Origin: Ruminococcus sp. UBA4383
Lineage (GTDB): Bacteria > Bacillota > Clostridia > Oscillospirales > Ruminococcaceae
Direction of reading: 5' to 3'
Assembly: GCA_002389995.1 (NCBI GenBank)
Contig: DGRR01000095.1
Location: 1-37,810 of the forward strand
DNA: 37,810 nt
Part shown: in pieces, positions 23,766 to 31,665 of the stretch
Numbering within the stretch: the stretch's first letter is position 1
Layout: every line of letters starts with the position of its first letter
Notes under the pieces: generated by a model
Seen by the model: only the letters and a program-made list of their open reading frames with translations
Databases searched by the model: none
What the model was told of the DNA's origin: nothing
Position numbers and translations under genes: made by a program

Positions 23766-24947
23766 TCAATATTCAACTGTATTGTCAGGGTAGTTTATTT
23801 TCTGTATGGATTCTATATGTGTAAGGTCAAGACCGTTCCATATATAACTGCTCCATGTTCCTGTAAATAATACTCCGTCAGGCGGAGCTGCGCCGTACCA
23901 TATAAATTCAATGATATTGTGGTTATTTTCGTATCCGCCAAATTCGTGATACCATCTGTCGCCTTTTGAGTCGCATATCTTGACAGTTATCTGCTGACCA
24001 TTCTGGAATGTTACAAGGAATCTGTCCCAGCAGTAGCCGAAATATGTACCCATAGCGCAGCAGTAGTCACCATATTCGTCACGGCATATACCTGTATCTG
24101 TTATGGGGTCATTTACAGCTCCTGCAATGGCACTTCTTGAAGGGTCAGCGGTAAGTCCGAGGGAACTTTCGCCTGCAAAGAAATCGGTATTGTTGCCGTA
24201 GTTATATTGTGAGTAAGCTTCTTCATCTTCATTGAAATCATAAATGACTTCAACTTCTTCCGTATGACCTGTAATTGTCACGGGAACAGCGGTTTCACCT
24301 GATTTTGCGACAGGTATTACAGTTATGTCATAGTAGGAATTTTCTCTCAGTCCCGTGAGGTAAAGCAAAGTTTTATCCTTATATACAAGGTGAATATTTT
24401 CGGCATATTCTGCATCGGTATCGACAAAGACATTATATTCCCTGTCTGGCTGTTCGTCCCATGTAACTTTAAGGCAGGAAACAGAAATTGTTGATACATT
24501 GAGATTGTTTACTCTCAGGGGGTGGGTAGTTGTAGTAGTGGTGACAGTGGTAGTTTCGGCAGTAGTCTCGGTGACAGTTTCGGTAGTAGTTTCGGCAGTT
24601 GTTTCAGTGGTGTCGGAAGTTTCAGCAGATGTTTCTGTAACTGTTGAAGTGCTTACAGAAGTTTCAGCGGAAGTTTCGGTAGTTATTGTAGTTTCGGCGG
24701 TAGTAGTAGTAGTTGTTGTTGTTGTTGTGGAAGTAGTTGTTGTGGAAGTTACAGCAGTTGAAGTTGTAGTTGTTTCATATATGACAGTAGTCTGAAGTGA
24801 CACATCTCCGTAATTGTTGGCATTTGCCATTTCCTCATTATGAATGACAGTTTCAGAGGGGGAAACGTCTTCATTTGCGGGTGCGGAGCAGGAAGTCAGG
24901 GCGAGTATTATACTTAGAAAAATGAGCGGTTTTTTTATACATTTCAT
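23766..24947 (-). CDS. Lipoprotein with Thr-rich linker, FN3 domain and novel C-terminal domain
   Basis: 393 residues. The signal peptide ends in the lipobox LTSC (lipidated Cys20). A low-complexity Thr/Ser/Glu/Val linker covers ~55-145. A fibronectin type III-like domain follows (~147-235; VTWDEQPDREYNVFV, LRENSYYDITV). The last ~155 residues are rich in Trp, Tyr, Asp and Cys (CRDEYGDYCCAMG, VKICDSKGDRW) and I do not recognise them. The long linker would place the outer domains beyond the cell wall, in the style of Ruminococcus cell-surface proteins; an adhesion or ligand-binding role is a guess. It is monocistronic, with its own promoter at 25005-25033. AAAGGAA precedes the ATG. It is unlikely to be part of the NRPS cluster. 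Confidence 0.85.
   Translation of the reverse strand: MKCIKKPLIFLSIILALTSCSAPANEDVSPSETVIHNEEMANANNYGDVSLQTTVIYETTTTSTAVTSTTTTSTTTTTTTTTTAETTITTETSAETSVSTSTVTETSAETSDTTETTAETTTETVTETTAETTTVTTTTTTHPLRVNNLNVSTISVSCLKVTWDEQPDREYNVFVDTDAEYAENIHLVYKDKTLLYLTGLRENSYYDITVIPVAKSGETAVPVTITGHTEEVEVIYDFNEDEEAYSQYNYGNNTDFFAGESSLGLTADPSRSAIAGAVNDPITDTGICRDEYGDYCCAMGTYFGYCWDRFLVTFQNGQQITVKICDSKGDRWYHEFGGYENNHNIIEFIWYGAAPPDGVLFTGTWSSYIWNGLDLTHIESIQKINYPDNTVEY
24518..24785 (-). repeat. Low-complexity Thr-rich coding tract
   Basis: A GTT/GTA/GTG-rich plus strand (ACN codons on the minus strand) encodes the Thr linker of the lipoprotein. The near-perfect triplet repetition, especially at 24700-24760, could change length by slippage without loss of frame. 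Confidence 0.85.
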
Positions 24948-25004
24948 AAAATATTCCTTTCACATACTGACATCAGTATCAGCATATCCGTTTATTTCCA
25001 GATA

Positions 25005-25033
25005 ATTATATCATAATGGGGGATAAATTTCAA
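25005..25033 (-). promoter_or_regulatory. Sigma-A promoter of the lipoprotein gene
   Basis: On the minus strand, -35 TTGAAA (25033-25028), a 17-bp spacer and -10 TATAAT (25010-25005). Confidence 0.75.
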
Positions 25034-25184
25034 TACAAATCAGGAAATTTTTATATACTTTTCACAAAATGTTCTCATAACTTTCAGTATAATTTCAGAA
25101 TGTGGAAATTTTGTAATTTAGTCACATTTATTTGCTGTTAGTTTTATGCAATATGTTTTTTTACAAAAAAATTTTTAAAATCCC

Positions 25185-25213
25185 TTTACATTTCTGTACA
25201 AATATGGTAAAAT
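25185..25213 (+). promoter_or_regulatory. Sigma-A promoter of the acyl-CoA ligase operon
   Basis: -35 TTTACA (25185-25190), 17-bp spacer, -10 TAAAAT (25208-25213). The ~340-base gap 24948-25287 holds this and the divergent lipoprotein promoter and otherwise only AT-rich DNA; no gene is seen in it. Confidence 0.75.
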
Positions 25214-25287
25214 ATAATATATGTTTTAATACTTTACAGCTTTTATGCTTTTCACGCTAAAAGTATAACAGAAAGGAACTATCAGAA

Positions 25288-26922
25288 ATGCCTATAACAG
25301 AATTACTTGAAAGAAATGCCGAACTTTACGGAAATGACGTTGCCCTTGTTGAGGTAAACCCCGAAATAACAGAAGTCAGACGAGTTACATGGAAAGAATA
25401 CGAACTCATTGAACCGAATCCCCTCTGCCATTACAGAAGAGAAATAACATGGAAAGTCTTTGATGAAAAGGCTAACCGTTTCGCAAACCTTCTCCTTGAA
25501 AGAGGTGTTCAAAAAGGTGATAAAGTCGGAATACTCCTCATGAACTGTCTTGAATGGCTTCCGATATATTTCGGAATACTTAAAACGGGCGCACTTGCCG
25601 TTCCGCTGAATTTCCGCTATACTCCCGATGAAATCAAATACTGCCTTGATCTTGCGGAAGTTGATGTGCTTATGTTCGGTCCTGAATTTATCGGAAGAAT
25701 CGAAGAAATTGCTGAGGATATAAGCCGTAACAGACTTCTTTTCTATGTAGGTGAAGGCTGCCCCTCATTTGCCGAACATTATGACAGTCTCGCTGCAAAC
25801 TGCATAAGCACCGCCCCCGATATAAAGCTTACAGACAAAGACGATGCCGCCATATATTTTTCATCAGGCACTACGGGATTCCCGAAGGCTATTCTTCACA
25901 ATCACGAAAGCCTTGTCCATTCCGCAAAGGTTGAACAGAATCACCACGGTCAGACAAAAGATGATGTTTTTCTCTGTATTCCTCCGCTCTACCATACAGG
26001 TGCAAAAATGCACTGGTTCGGAAGTCTGCTGTCAGGCGGAAAGGCTGTACTCCTTAAAGGTGTTAAACCAAAGGCTATAATTGAAACCGTTTCAAATGAA
26101 AACTGCACAATAGTATGGCTTCTTGTTCCGTGGGCGCAGGATATACTTGATGCTATCGACAGGGGAGAGATAAATTTAGACGATTATGAACTCTCACAGT
26201 GGAGACTTATGCATATAGGCGCACAGCCTGTTCCGCCCTCATTAATTGCACGCTGGAAAGAACATTTTCCGAATCATCAGTATGATACAAACTATGGTCT
26301 GAGTGAATCCATAGGTCCGGGCTGCGTTCATCTCGGTGTGGAAAATATCCACAAGGTAGGTGCTATCGGCAAGGCAGGCTACGGCTGGAAGGTTAAAATT
26401 GTTGACGAACTCGGCAATACTGTTGAAAAAGGTCAGGTCGGTGAACTCTGCGTATCAGGTCCGGGAGTTATGACCTGTTATTACCATGACGAAAAAGCTA
26501 CTGCCGAAACTTTAAAGGACGGCTGGCTCTTTACAGGTGATATGGCTCAGGAAGATGAGGACGGATTTATATATCTCGTTGACAGAAAAAAAGATGTCAT
26601 TATCAGCGGCGGTGAAAATCTCTATCCCGTACAGATAGAAGATTTCCTCAGAGCGCACCCTGCTGTTAAAGACGTTGCTGTTATTGGTCTGCCTGATAAA
26701 AGACTGGGCGAAATCGCTGCGGCAATTATCTCCATAAAAGATGATATGCAGTGCAGTGAAGAAGATATAAACACCTATTGCCATAAGCTTCCGAGATACA
26801 AAAGACCGCACAAGATAATTTTTGCAGATGTTCCGAGAAATCCCACGGGTAAAATCGAAAAGCCCAAGCTCAGAGAAATTTACTGCGGTGAAAGTCTCGT
26901 TGCAAAACAGATAAAAAATTGA
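25288..26922 (+). CDS. AMP-forming acyl-CoA ligase
   Basis: 544 residues of the ANL superfamily: FSSGTTGFPK phosphate loop, NYGLSES, LFTGDMA, DRKKDVIISGGENLYP hinge and the C-terminal PTGKIEKPKL with the catalytic Lys. It should convert a carboxylic acid, ATP and CoA into the acyl-CoA. A ~25-residue insertion near the N-terminus (EYELIEPNPLCHYRREI) is, to my recollection, shared by a clostridial subgroup of these ligases. The acid cannot be read from the sequence; medium or long-chain, aromatic or bile acids are all conceivable. The next gene, 13 bases on, is a hotdog thioesterase, and an AraC regulator converges from the other side. AAAGGAAC precedes the ATG. It is separated from the NRPS cluster by a terminator and a lipoprotein gene. 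Confidence 0.9.
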   Translation: MPITELLERNAELYGNDVALVEVNPEITEVRRVTWKEYELIEPNPLCHYRREITWKVFDEKANRFANLLLERGVQKGDKVGILLMNCLEWLPIYFGILKTGALAVPLNFRYTPDEIKYCLDLAEVDVLMFGPEFIGRIEEIAEDISRNRLLFYVGEGCPSFAEHYDSLAANCISTAPDIKLTDKDDAAIYFSSGTTGFPKAILHNHESLVHSAKVEQNHHGQTKDDVFLCIPPLYHTGAKMHWFGSLLSGGKAVLLKGVKPKAIIETVSNENCTIVWLLVPWAQDILDAIDRGEINLDDYELSQWRLMHIGAQPVPPSLIARWKEHFPNHQYDTNYGLSESIGPGCVHLGVENIHKVGAIGKAGYGWKVKIVDELGNTVEKGQVGELCVSGPGVMTCYYHDEKATAETLKDGWLFTGDMAQEDEDGFIYLVDRKKDVIISGGENLYPVQIEDFLRAHPAVKDVAVIGLPDKRLGEIAAAIISIKDDMQCSEEDINTYCHKLPRYKRPHKIIFADVPRNPTGKIEKPKLREIYCGESLVAKQIKN

Positions 26923-26935
26923 TAGGAGTTTATTT

Positions 26936-27328
26936 ATGGACGAAATGCTTGAAAAAGTCAGACAACAGTTCGCACATGACAGATTTGCTACTGAAAACGG
27001 CATGGTTATTGATGAAATAGGCGATAATTATGCCAGATGCAGTGTAGTTCTCACAGACAGACATAAAAATGCAATGGGCGGTGTTATGGGAGGAGTTCAT
27101 TTTACTCTTGCTGATTTTGCCTTTGCAGTTGCATCAAACTGGAAAGAAATGAAAACAGTTGCATTAAGTACAGACATATCGTTCATAGGTGCTGTAAAAG
27201 GCTCAAAACTTACAGCCGAAGCTTTCATAGTAAAAGACGGGAAAAATATAAACTGCTGTCATATAACCGTTAAAGATGACCTCGGAAATATGGTTGCAGA
27301 TGTAAAGACTGTCGGTTTCCACAAATAA
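26936..27328 (+). CDS. PaaI-type hotdog thioesterase
   Basis: 130 residues with the PaaI-family signature MGGVHFTLADFAFAVASN and the VALSTDISFIGAVKG strand. Family members hydrolyse acyl-CoA thioesters, often phenylacetyl-type or other CoA esters that have accumulated. It is co-transcribed with the acyl-CoA ligase upstream (gap of 13 bases; TAGGAG SD), suggesting a proofreading or CoA-recycling role for the product of that ligase. The full family length is present and it ends at a strong terminator. Confidence 0.88.
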   Translation: MDEMLEKVRQQFAHDRFATENGMVIDEIGDNYARCSVVLTDRHKNAMGGVMGGVHFTLADFAFAVASNWKEMKTVALSTDISFIGAVKGSKLTAEAFIVKDGKNINCCHITVKDDLGNMVADVKTVGFHK

Positions 27329-27333
27329 AAACA

Positions 27334-27358
27334 GGGTGTTTCCGTATTGGAAACACCC
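27334..27358. terminator. Bidirectional terminator between the thioesterase and AraC genes
   Basis: GGGTGTTTCC, loop GTATT and GGAAACACCC form a perfect 10-bp stem with GATTTTTA on the plus side and a TGTTTTTA tract on the minus side. It can serve both convergent genes. Confidence 0.9.
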
Positions 27359-27363
27359 GATTT

Positions 27364-28113
27364 TTATACATGACTGTGAGGGTCAAGAATAGAATACTTT
27401 TTCTTATACTGTTTAGGAGTTATATTCATATATTTCTTGAATATTTTTATAAAATAACTCTGCGAACTGAATCCGAGCATATTACTTATTTCAGGGTCGG
27501 TATACTCAGTAAACAACAGCAGGGAAGCGGCTTCTTCTATTTTGAGTTTATTCACATAATCGCTGAAAGAAGCACCTGTTTCATTTTTGAAAAGCCTTGA
27601 AAGGTATGCGGAACTTATTTTCAGATATTCCGCAGTATCATCGAGAAGAATTTTTCCGTGCAGATTGCACATTATATAATCAATTGCACGGAGAATCTGT
27701 TTTGAATACACTCCGTTGAGTTTCAGACGGCGCATTTTATTGGTATAGCCTTCAATCATTTCCGCATGAATTTTACGGATTTCGTTTTCAGTATTCACCT
27801 TGTCCATTTTCATTATGTAAAAATCGCTGAGAGCATAGGATTCATCGGGAGTCATTCCGCCTTTTATGCAATAGCGTGCAATAAGGGCAATAAGCACCAC
27901 AAGATGATATTTTAAATTTCTTATAGGGTCATCGCTGAGAGTTCCGCAGCCTTCGCAGAAAAGCGGTTTCATGAAAACTTTTACAAGTTCCATGTTTCCT
28001 GAGCATATACTGTCATAAAAAGCCATTTCCCTGTCAAAAGGCGCACGTTCAAAATCTTTTTCATGCTGAGAGAAAAGAAACTGTGCAAGGATTTTTTCTG
28101 TATCGTTATTCAT
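27364..28113 (-). CDS. AraC-family transcriptional regulator
   Basis: 249 residues. The C-terminal ~100 residues carry the two AraC helix-turn-helix units (AEYLKISSAYLSRLFKNETG and YTDPEISNMLGFSSQSYF, then KKYMNITPKQYKK). The N-terminal ~140 residues are helical with no recognised ligand-binding domain. It is the only gene of its transcript, with a consensus promoter back to back with the queuosine operon promoter. GGAGGCG precedes the ATG. Targets are unknown; the convergent acyl-CoA ligase operon or its own promoter region are candidates by position only. Confidence 0.92.
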   Translation of the reverse strand: MNNDTEKILAQFLFSQHEKDFERAPFDREMAFYDSICSGNMELVKVFMKPLFCEGCGTLSDDPIRNLKYHLVVLIALIARYCIKGGMTPDESYALSDFYIMKMDKVNTENEIRKIHAEMIEGYTNKMRRLKLNGVYSKQILRAIDYIMCNLHGKILLDDTAEYLKISSAYLSRLFKNETGASFSDYVNKLKIEEAASLLLFTEYTDPEISNMLGFSSQSYFIKIFKKYMNITPKQYKKKYSILDPHSHV

Positions 28114-28147
28114 AATAATCGCCTCCTGATATATTATAACTATAATG

Positions 28148-28176
28148 ATTATAAACTAAAATAAAAATTTTGTCAA
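28148..28176 (-). promoter_or_regulatory. Sigma-A promoter of the AraC gene
   Basis: On the minus strand, TTGACA (28176-28171), 17-bp spacer and TATAAT (28153-28148), a perfect consensus. Its -35 lies 19 bp from the -35 of the divergent queuosine promoter. Confidence 0.9.
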
Positions 28177-28195
28177 TAGAATATCAAAATATTTC

Positions 28196-28224
28196 TTGAC
28201 ATTTTTTTGATAAAATGTTATAAT
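28196..28224 (+). promoter_or_regulatory. Sigma-A promoter of the queuosine operon
   Basis: TTGACA (28196-28201), 17-bp spacer, TATAAT (28219-28224), a perfect consensus. The start point falls near 28231, at the first hairpin (GTGA/TCAC, 28231-28244) of the leader. Confidence 0.9.
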
Positions 28225-28244
28225 GTCAGTGTGAGTGATTTCAC

Positions 28245-28287
28245 CGACAGTTCGTTTGCACTATCCTGTCGTAAAACAAAACTAAGG
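28245..28287 (+). promoter_or_regulatory. preQ1-I riboswitch aptamer
   Basis: P1 is CGACAG (28245-28250) with CTGTCG (28266-28271). Its loop begins TTC, as in the GUUC of known aptamers, and the 3' A-rich tail ends AAAACTAAGG, which matches the preQ1-I tail of Bacillus and Thermoanaerobacter aptamers. The loop of 15 bases is longer than the usual 10-11. It sits between the promoter and queD of an operon making preQ1, exactly where this riboswitch class occurs. Ligand binding would favour termination at 28337-28364. Confidence 0.88.
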
Positions 28288-28305
28288 CAGTTATAGACAG
28301 TAATA

Positions 28306-28325
28306 AACGGCTATGCCGTTATTTT
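28306..28325 (+). promoter_or_regulatory. Second hairpin with T-run in the que leader
   Basis: AACGGC, loop TAT and GCCGTT are followed by ATTTTT. It lies between the aptamer and the main terminator and could act as an additional terminator, or as the internal hairpin of an antiterminator formed by GCAGTT (28288-28293) and AACTGC (28334-28339). Confidence 0.6.
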
Positions 28326-28336
28326 TCGTGTGAAAC

Positions 28337-28364
28337 TGCGTCTGATTTTTCGGACGCATTTTTT
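28337..28364 (+). terminator. Riboswitch-controlled terminator of the que operon
   Basis: TGCGTCTG and CGGACGCA pair (one G-U) and six Ts follow. Its first bases overlap AACTGC, the 3' arm of the proposed antiterminator, so the two folds are mutually exclusive. Confidence 0.85.
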
Positions 28365-28381
28365 ATCTTAAAGGTGATTAT

Positions 28382-28801
28382 ATGTATAAATTAAAAACAT
28401 CTGCTTCTTTCGACAGCGCACATTTTCTTCACGGATACAACGGAAAATGTGCAAATATTCACGGTCATCACTGGATTATTGAAGCTGTTGTATATTCGGA
28501 AAATCTGCAAAATGACGGTGAAAAACGTGGAATGATAATTGATTTCGGAGATTTCAAGAAAATCGTGAGAAATATTGCGGACAGTTTTGACCATGCCCTT
28601 ATTTATGAGAAAAATTCCCTTAAAGAAAATACTTTAAAGGCTCTCAGAGATGAAAATTTCAAACTTATAGAAATGCCTTTCAGACCCACAGCAGAGAATT
28701 TTGCACATCATTTTTTTGACATGATGAAATCCTGCGGAATCTGTCCGAAAAGCGTGACAGTCTACGAAACACCCGAAAATTGTGCAGTATATGAGGAGTG
28801 A
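28382..28801 (+). CDS. queD: 6-carboxy-5,6,7,8-tetrahydropterin synthase QueD
   Basis: 139 residues of the QueD/PTPS family. FDSAHFL and IHGHHW supply the zinc-binding His residues, CANIHGHH contains the catalytic Cys, and FDHALIY and the C-terminal YETPENC (substrate-anchoring Glu) are present. It converts dihydroneopterin triphosphate to 6-carboxytetrahydropterin, the second step to preQ0. First gene of an operon holding every gene from GTP to preQ1. AAAGGTG precedes the ATG. Gene order and the preQ1 riboswitch support the queuosine role over a pterin role. Confidence 0.95.
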   Translation: MYKLKTSASFDSAHFLHGYNGKCANIHGHHWIIEAVVYSENLQNDGEKRGMIIDFGDFKKIVRNIADSFDHALIYEKNSLKENTLKALRDENFKLIEMPFRPTAENFAHHFFDMMKSCGICPKSVTVYETPENCAVYEE

Positions 28802-28805
28802 TGAT

Positions 28806-29465
28806 ATGTTTCCCGTAGTTGAAAAATTTGTAAGCATTAACGGTGAAGGCGCACACGCAGGCGAAATATCCGCCTTTATACGTTTCAGAAAATGCAACCT
28901 CAACTGTTCATACTGCGATACACGCTGGGCTAATACAGATAATGCAGAGGCTGAATTTATGTCCGCAGATGAACTTGCACAGTGGGTAGGGGAGAGCGAT
29001 GTCAGAAATGTTACCCTTACAGGCGGTGAACCGCTTTTGCAGTCTGAAATTTCAGAACTCACCGATATTCTGATAAGCAGGGGAATAAGGACGGAAATTG
29101 AAACAAACGGCAGTATATCCATTAAAAATCTCGCACAGCGTCAGTACCGCCCTGTTTTCACACTTGACTATAAATGCCCGTCAAGCGGTATGGAAAAATA
29201 TATGTGCATTGATAATTTTAAATATCTTGAATGTCATGATACTGTTAAATTTGTTGTTGGAAATCATGAAGATATGGTTCGTGCCGAAGAAATAATTAAA
29301 AAATATTCTCTCGGTTCTGTTTGTCATGTGTATTTCAGCCCTGTTTTCGGAAATATTGAGCCTGCCGACATAGTTGAATTTACTATTAAAAATCATATGA
29401 ATGATGTCAGAATACAGTTACAGATGCATAAATTTATCTGGAATCCTTTAAAAAGGGGGGTATGA
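28806..29465 (+). CDS. queE: 7-carboxy-7-deazaguanine synthase QueE
   Basis: 219 residues of radical SAM fold. FVSINGEGAHAG is the family N-terminus, CNLNCSYCD holds the CxxxCxxC [4Fe-4S] ligands (CxxxCxxC), and LTGGEPLLQ binds SAM. It rearranges 6-carboxytetrahydropterin into 7-carboxy-7-deazaguanine. The start is the ATG at 28806 behind GAGGAG, giving the standard MFPVVEKF start; the frame open from 28782 overlaps queD without an SD. The length and motifs are typical of the Gram-positive form. Confidence 0.95.
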   Translation: MFPVVEKFVSINGEGAHAGEISAFIRFRKCNLNCSYCDTRWANTDNAEAEFMSADELAQWVGESDVRNVTLTGGEPLLQSEISELTDILISRGIRTEIETNGSISIKNLAQRQYRPVFTLDYKCPSSGMEKYMCIDNFKYLECHDTVKFVVGNHEDMVRAEEIIKKYSLGSVCHVYFSPVFGNIEPADIVEFTIKNHMNDVRIQLQMHKFIWNPLKRGV

Positions 29466-29466
29466 A

Positions 29467-30027
29467 ATGGATAAGGAAGCCATAAAATACCATGTTCTCG
29501 GACTGCTGAAAGCAATGGGTGAAGACCCTGAAAGGGAGGGACTGCGTGAAACTCCGCAGAGAGTTGCAAATATGCTTGAAGAAGTCCTTGAAGGTATAAA
29601 ATACACAAACCACGATATAGCGGAAATGTTCGGAAAAACCTTTACTGCTGATTACGGAGACTGCGAAAATACTGTTGTCATGAAAGATATAACCGTTTTC
29701 AGCTATTGCGAACATCACCTTGCACTCATGTACGATATGACCGTAAATGTTGCCTATATACCGCACGGAAAAGTGCTTGGTCTTAGCAAAATCGCCCGTA
29801 TATGCGATATGGCGGCAAAACGGCTGCAATTGCAGGAAAGACTCGGCAGAGATATCGCTGAAATAATTTCCGAAGCCGCTGATACTCCTGATGTAGGCGT
29901 TAAAATTCTCGGCTCTCATAGCTGTATGACTGCGAGAGGTATAAAAAATTCCTCGTCACGCACCGAAACGAGGACATATATTGGAGAATTTAAAACAAGA
30001 AACGATTTGCAGAAACTTTTGGACTGA
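29467..30027 (+). CDS. folE: GTP cyclohydrolase I FolE
   Basis: 186 residues. Landmarks are GLRETPQRVA, FSYCEHHLA (zinc Cys and His), AYIPHGKVLGLSKIARI, and HSCMTARGIK (second zinc Cys). It hydrolyses GTP to dihydroneopterin triphosphate, the common precursor of folate and queuosine. Its position between queE and queC under the preQ1 riboswitch indicates a supply role for queuosine here, possibly also for folate. GGGGGG lies just before the ATG, which follows the queE stop by one base. Confidence 0.95.
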   Translation: MDKEAIKYHVLGLLKAMGEDPEREGLRETPQRVANMLEEVLEGIKYTNHDIAEMFGKTFTADYGDCENTVVMKDITVFSYCEHHLALMYDMTVNVAYIPHGKVLGLSKIARICDMAAKRLQLQERLGRDIAEIISEAADTPDVGVKILGSHSCMTARGIKNSSSRTETRTYIGEFKTRNDLQKLLD

Positions 30028-30029
30028 TT

Positions 30030-30467
30030 ATGAATATTATAGTTAAAAAATTTGAAGAACTCACCAACAGGGAAGTATATGAAATACTTAAATCCCGACA
30101 GGATATTTTCGTAGTTGAACAGAACTGCACCTGCGAGGATATTGACAGAAAAGACTATGAAAGTATCCATGTATTTATAAAAGAAGATGACGGCACAGTT
30201 TCAGCCTGTCTCAGAGTATTTACGGAGGATAACAATATCGCCCGTATAGGCAGAGTTATAACGCTTTATCACGGCAGAGGTCTTGGAAGAATGATACTGC
30301 ATGAGGGCGTAAATGTTGCGGAAAATATTTTTCATGCGGATAAAATCATTATTCATTCACAGACTTACGCAACAGGATTCTATGCAAAAGAAGAATTTGA
30401 AATAGTTTCTGAAGAATTTATTGAGGACGGTATACCGCACGTTAAAATGGAAAGAATCAGGAGGTAA
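30030..30467 (+). CDS. ElaA-like GNAT acetyltransferase
   Basis: 145 residues of GNAT fold, close to the ElaA subgroup: LKSRQDIFVVEQNC near the N-terminus, ACLRVFTEDN strand, GRVITLYHGRGLGRMIL (acetyl-CoA pyrophosphate loop) and HSQTYATGFYAKEEF. Members acetylate small amines or peptides; substrates of ElaA proteins are not established. It sits two bases after folE and three before queC, so it is co-transcribed under the preQ1 riboswitch. No queuosine step needs an acetyltransferase, so its role is open. Full length; no missing motif noticed. Confidence 0.88.
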   Translation: MNIIVKKFEELTNREVYEILKSRQDIFVVEQNCTCEDIDRKDYESIHVFIKEDDGTVSACLRVFTEDNNIARIGRVITLYHGRGLGRMILHEGVNVAENIFHADKIIIHSQTYATGFYAKEEFEIVSEEFIEDGIPHVKMERIRR

Positions 30468-30470
30468 TAT

Positions 30471-31142
30471 ATGAAAGCACTTGTATTATTCAGCGGAGGA
30501 GTTGACAGCACAACCTGTCTTGCAATAGCTGTAAAAAAATACGGAGCAGGAGAAGTTCTTGCCCTTTCAATAAGCTACGGTCAGAAACACAGCCGTGAAA
30601 TTCAGGCGGCAGATGATATTGCGGAATTTTACGGAGTTGAACACAAAATTCTCGATTTGTCGGTACTTTTTGAGGGTTCGGACTGTTCACTCCTTGTCGG
30701 TTCTGATAAGGAGATACCCAAGGAAAGCTATGCGGAACAACTCAAAAAAACTGACGGAAATCCTGTTTCTACATATGTGCCTTTCAGGAACGGTCTGTTT
30801 CTTTCATCTGCGGCGAGCATAGCACTTTCAAGGGGGTGCAGCGAAATATACTACGGAGCGCACAGCGATGATGCCGCAGGTAATGCATATCCCGATTGCA
30901 GTAAAGAATTTAATGATGCTATCAACCGTGCAATTTTCCTCGGAAGCGGAAACGAACTGCAAGTAACCGCTCCCTTTATAGGCATGAATAAGGCGGAAGT
31001 CGTAAAGACAGGCATTGAACTTGATGTGCCGTATGAAAAAACATGGAGCTGCTATGAAGGCGGCGAAAAGCCCTGCGGAGTATGCGGAACCTGCCGTGAC
31101 AGAATTGCCGCATTCAGAGCAAATGGACTTGATTTTGACTGA
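30471..31142 (+). CDS. queC: 7-cyano-7-deazaguanine synthase QueC
   Basis: 223 residues. The PP-loop is LFSGGVDSTT; YVPFRNGLFLS and the zinc motif (C-x8-C-G-x-C-G-x-C in WSCYEGGEKPCGVCGTC) are present. Uses ATP and ammonia to convert 7-carboxy-7-deazaguanine to preQ0. AGGAGG precedes the ATG. The length equals the family norm. It belongs to the same superfamily as the PP-loop ATPase at 13245, but the two have different Cys layouts. Confidence 0.96.
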   Translation: MKALVLFSGGVDSTTCLAIAVKKYGAGEVLALSISYGQKHSREIQAADDIAEFYGVEHKILDLSVLFEGSDCSLLVGSDKEIPKESYAEQLKKTDGNPVSTYVPFRNGLFLSSAASIALSRGCSEIYYGAHSDDAAGNAYPDCSKEFNDAINRAIFLGSGNELQVTAPFIGMNKAEVVKTGIELDVPYEKTWSCYEGGEKPCGVCGTCRDRIAAFRANGLDFD

Positions 31143-31158
31143 GAAAGGATTTTTTAAA

Positions 31159-31656
31159 ATGGCTGGAAGAAATGAAAACGAAAAGGGAAATATTTCACTT
31201 CTGGGAAATCAGAATACAAAATATCCCATGGACTATGCCCCTGAAATGCTTGAAACTTTCCCAAACAAACACCCCGACAACGACTATTTTGTAAAATTCA
31301 ACTGTCCCGAATTTACATCTTTATGTCCCATAACAGGTCAGCCTGACTTTGCAACTATATATATATCCTACATTCCTGACAAGCTAATGGTTGAAAGCAA
31401 ATCTCTTAAACTTTATCTTTTCAGTTTCCGAAATCACGGAGATTTTCATGAGGACTGCGTTAATATCATAATGAAAGACCTTATAAAGCTTATGAACCCG
31501 AAATACATTGAAGTATGGGGAAAATTTCTGCCGAGAGGAGGTCTTTCAATAGACCCCTACTGCAATTACGGCAGACCTGATACAAAATGGGAGAAACTTG
31601 CATGGGACAGGCTTGCAAACCATGATATGTACCCTGAAACCGTGAATAACAGGTGA
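31159..31656 (+). CDS. queF: NADPH-dependent preQ0 reductase QueF
   Basis: 165 residues of the unimodular (YkvM-type) QueF. FTSLCPITGQPDF holds the thioimide-forming Cys; ESKSLKLYLFSFRNH is the QueF motif; HEDCV supplies the catalytic His/Glu region. It reduces the nitrile of preQ0 to the amine of preQ1, whose level would be sensed by the riboswitch upstream. The start is the ATG at 31159 after GAAAGGA; the frame open from 31015 overlaps queC without support. Last gene of the operon. It converges on the TetR gene with a gap of only nine bases, and I see no strong terminator there. Confidence 0.96.
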   Translation: MAGRNENEKGNISLLGNQNTKYPMDYAPEMLETFPNKHPDNDYFVKFNCPEFTSLCPITGQPDFATIYISYIPDKLMVESKSLKLYLFSFRNHGDFHEDCVNIIMKDLIKLMNPKYIEVWGKFLPRGGLSIDPYCNYGRPDTKWEKLAWDRLANHDMYPETVNNR

Positions 31657-31665
31657 TTTTTCGGT

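Noticed and set aside
24499..24795. A Val-rich plus-strand protein
   Set aside because: It is the antisense reading of the Thr codon tract of the lipoprotein gene and has no SD.
25340..25460. An internal duplication at the N-terminus of the acyl-CoA ligase
   Set aside because: The extra TWKEYELIEPN segment is, as far as I recall, a regular feature of a clostridial ligase subgroup rather than a local duplication.
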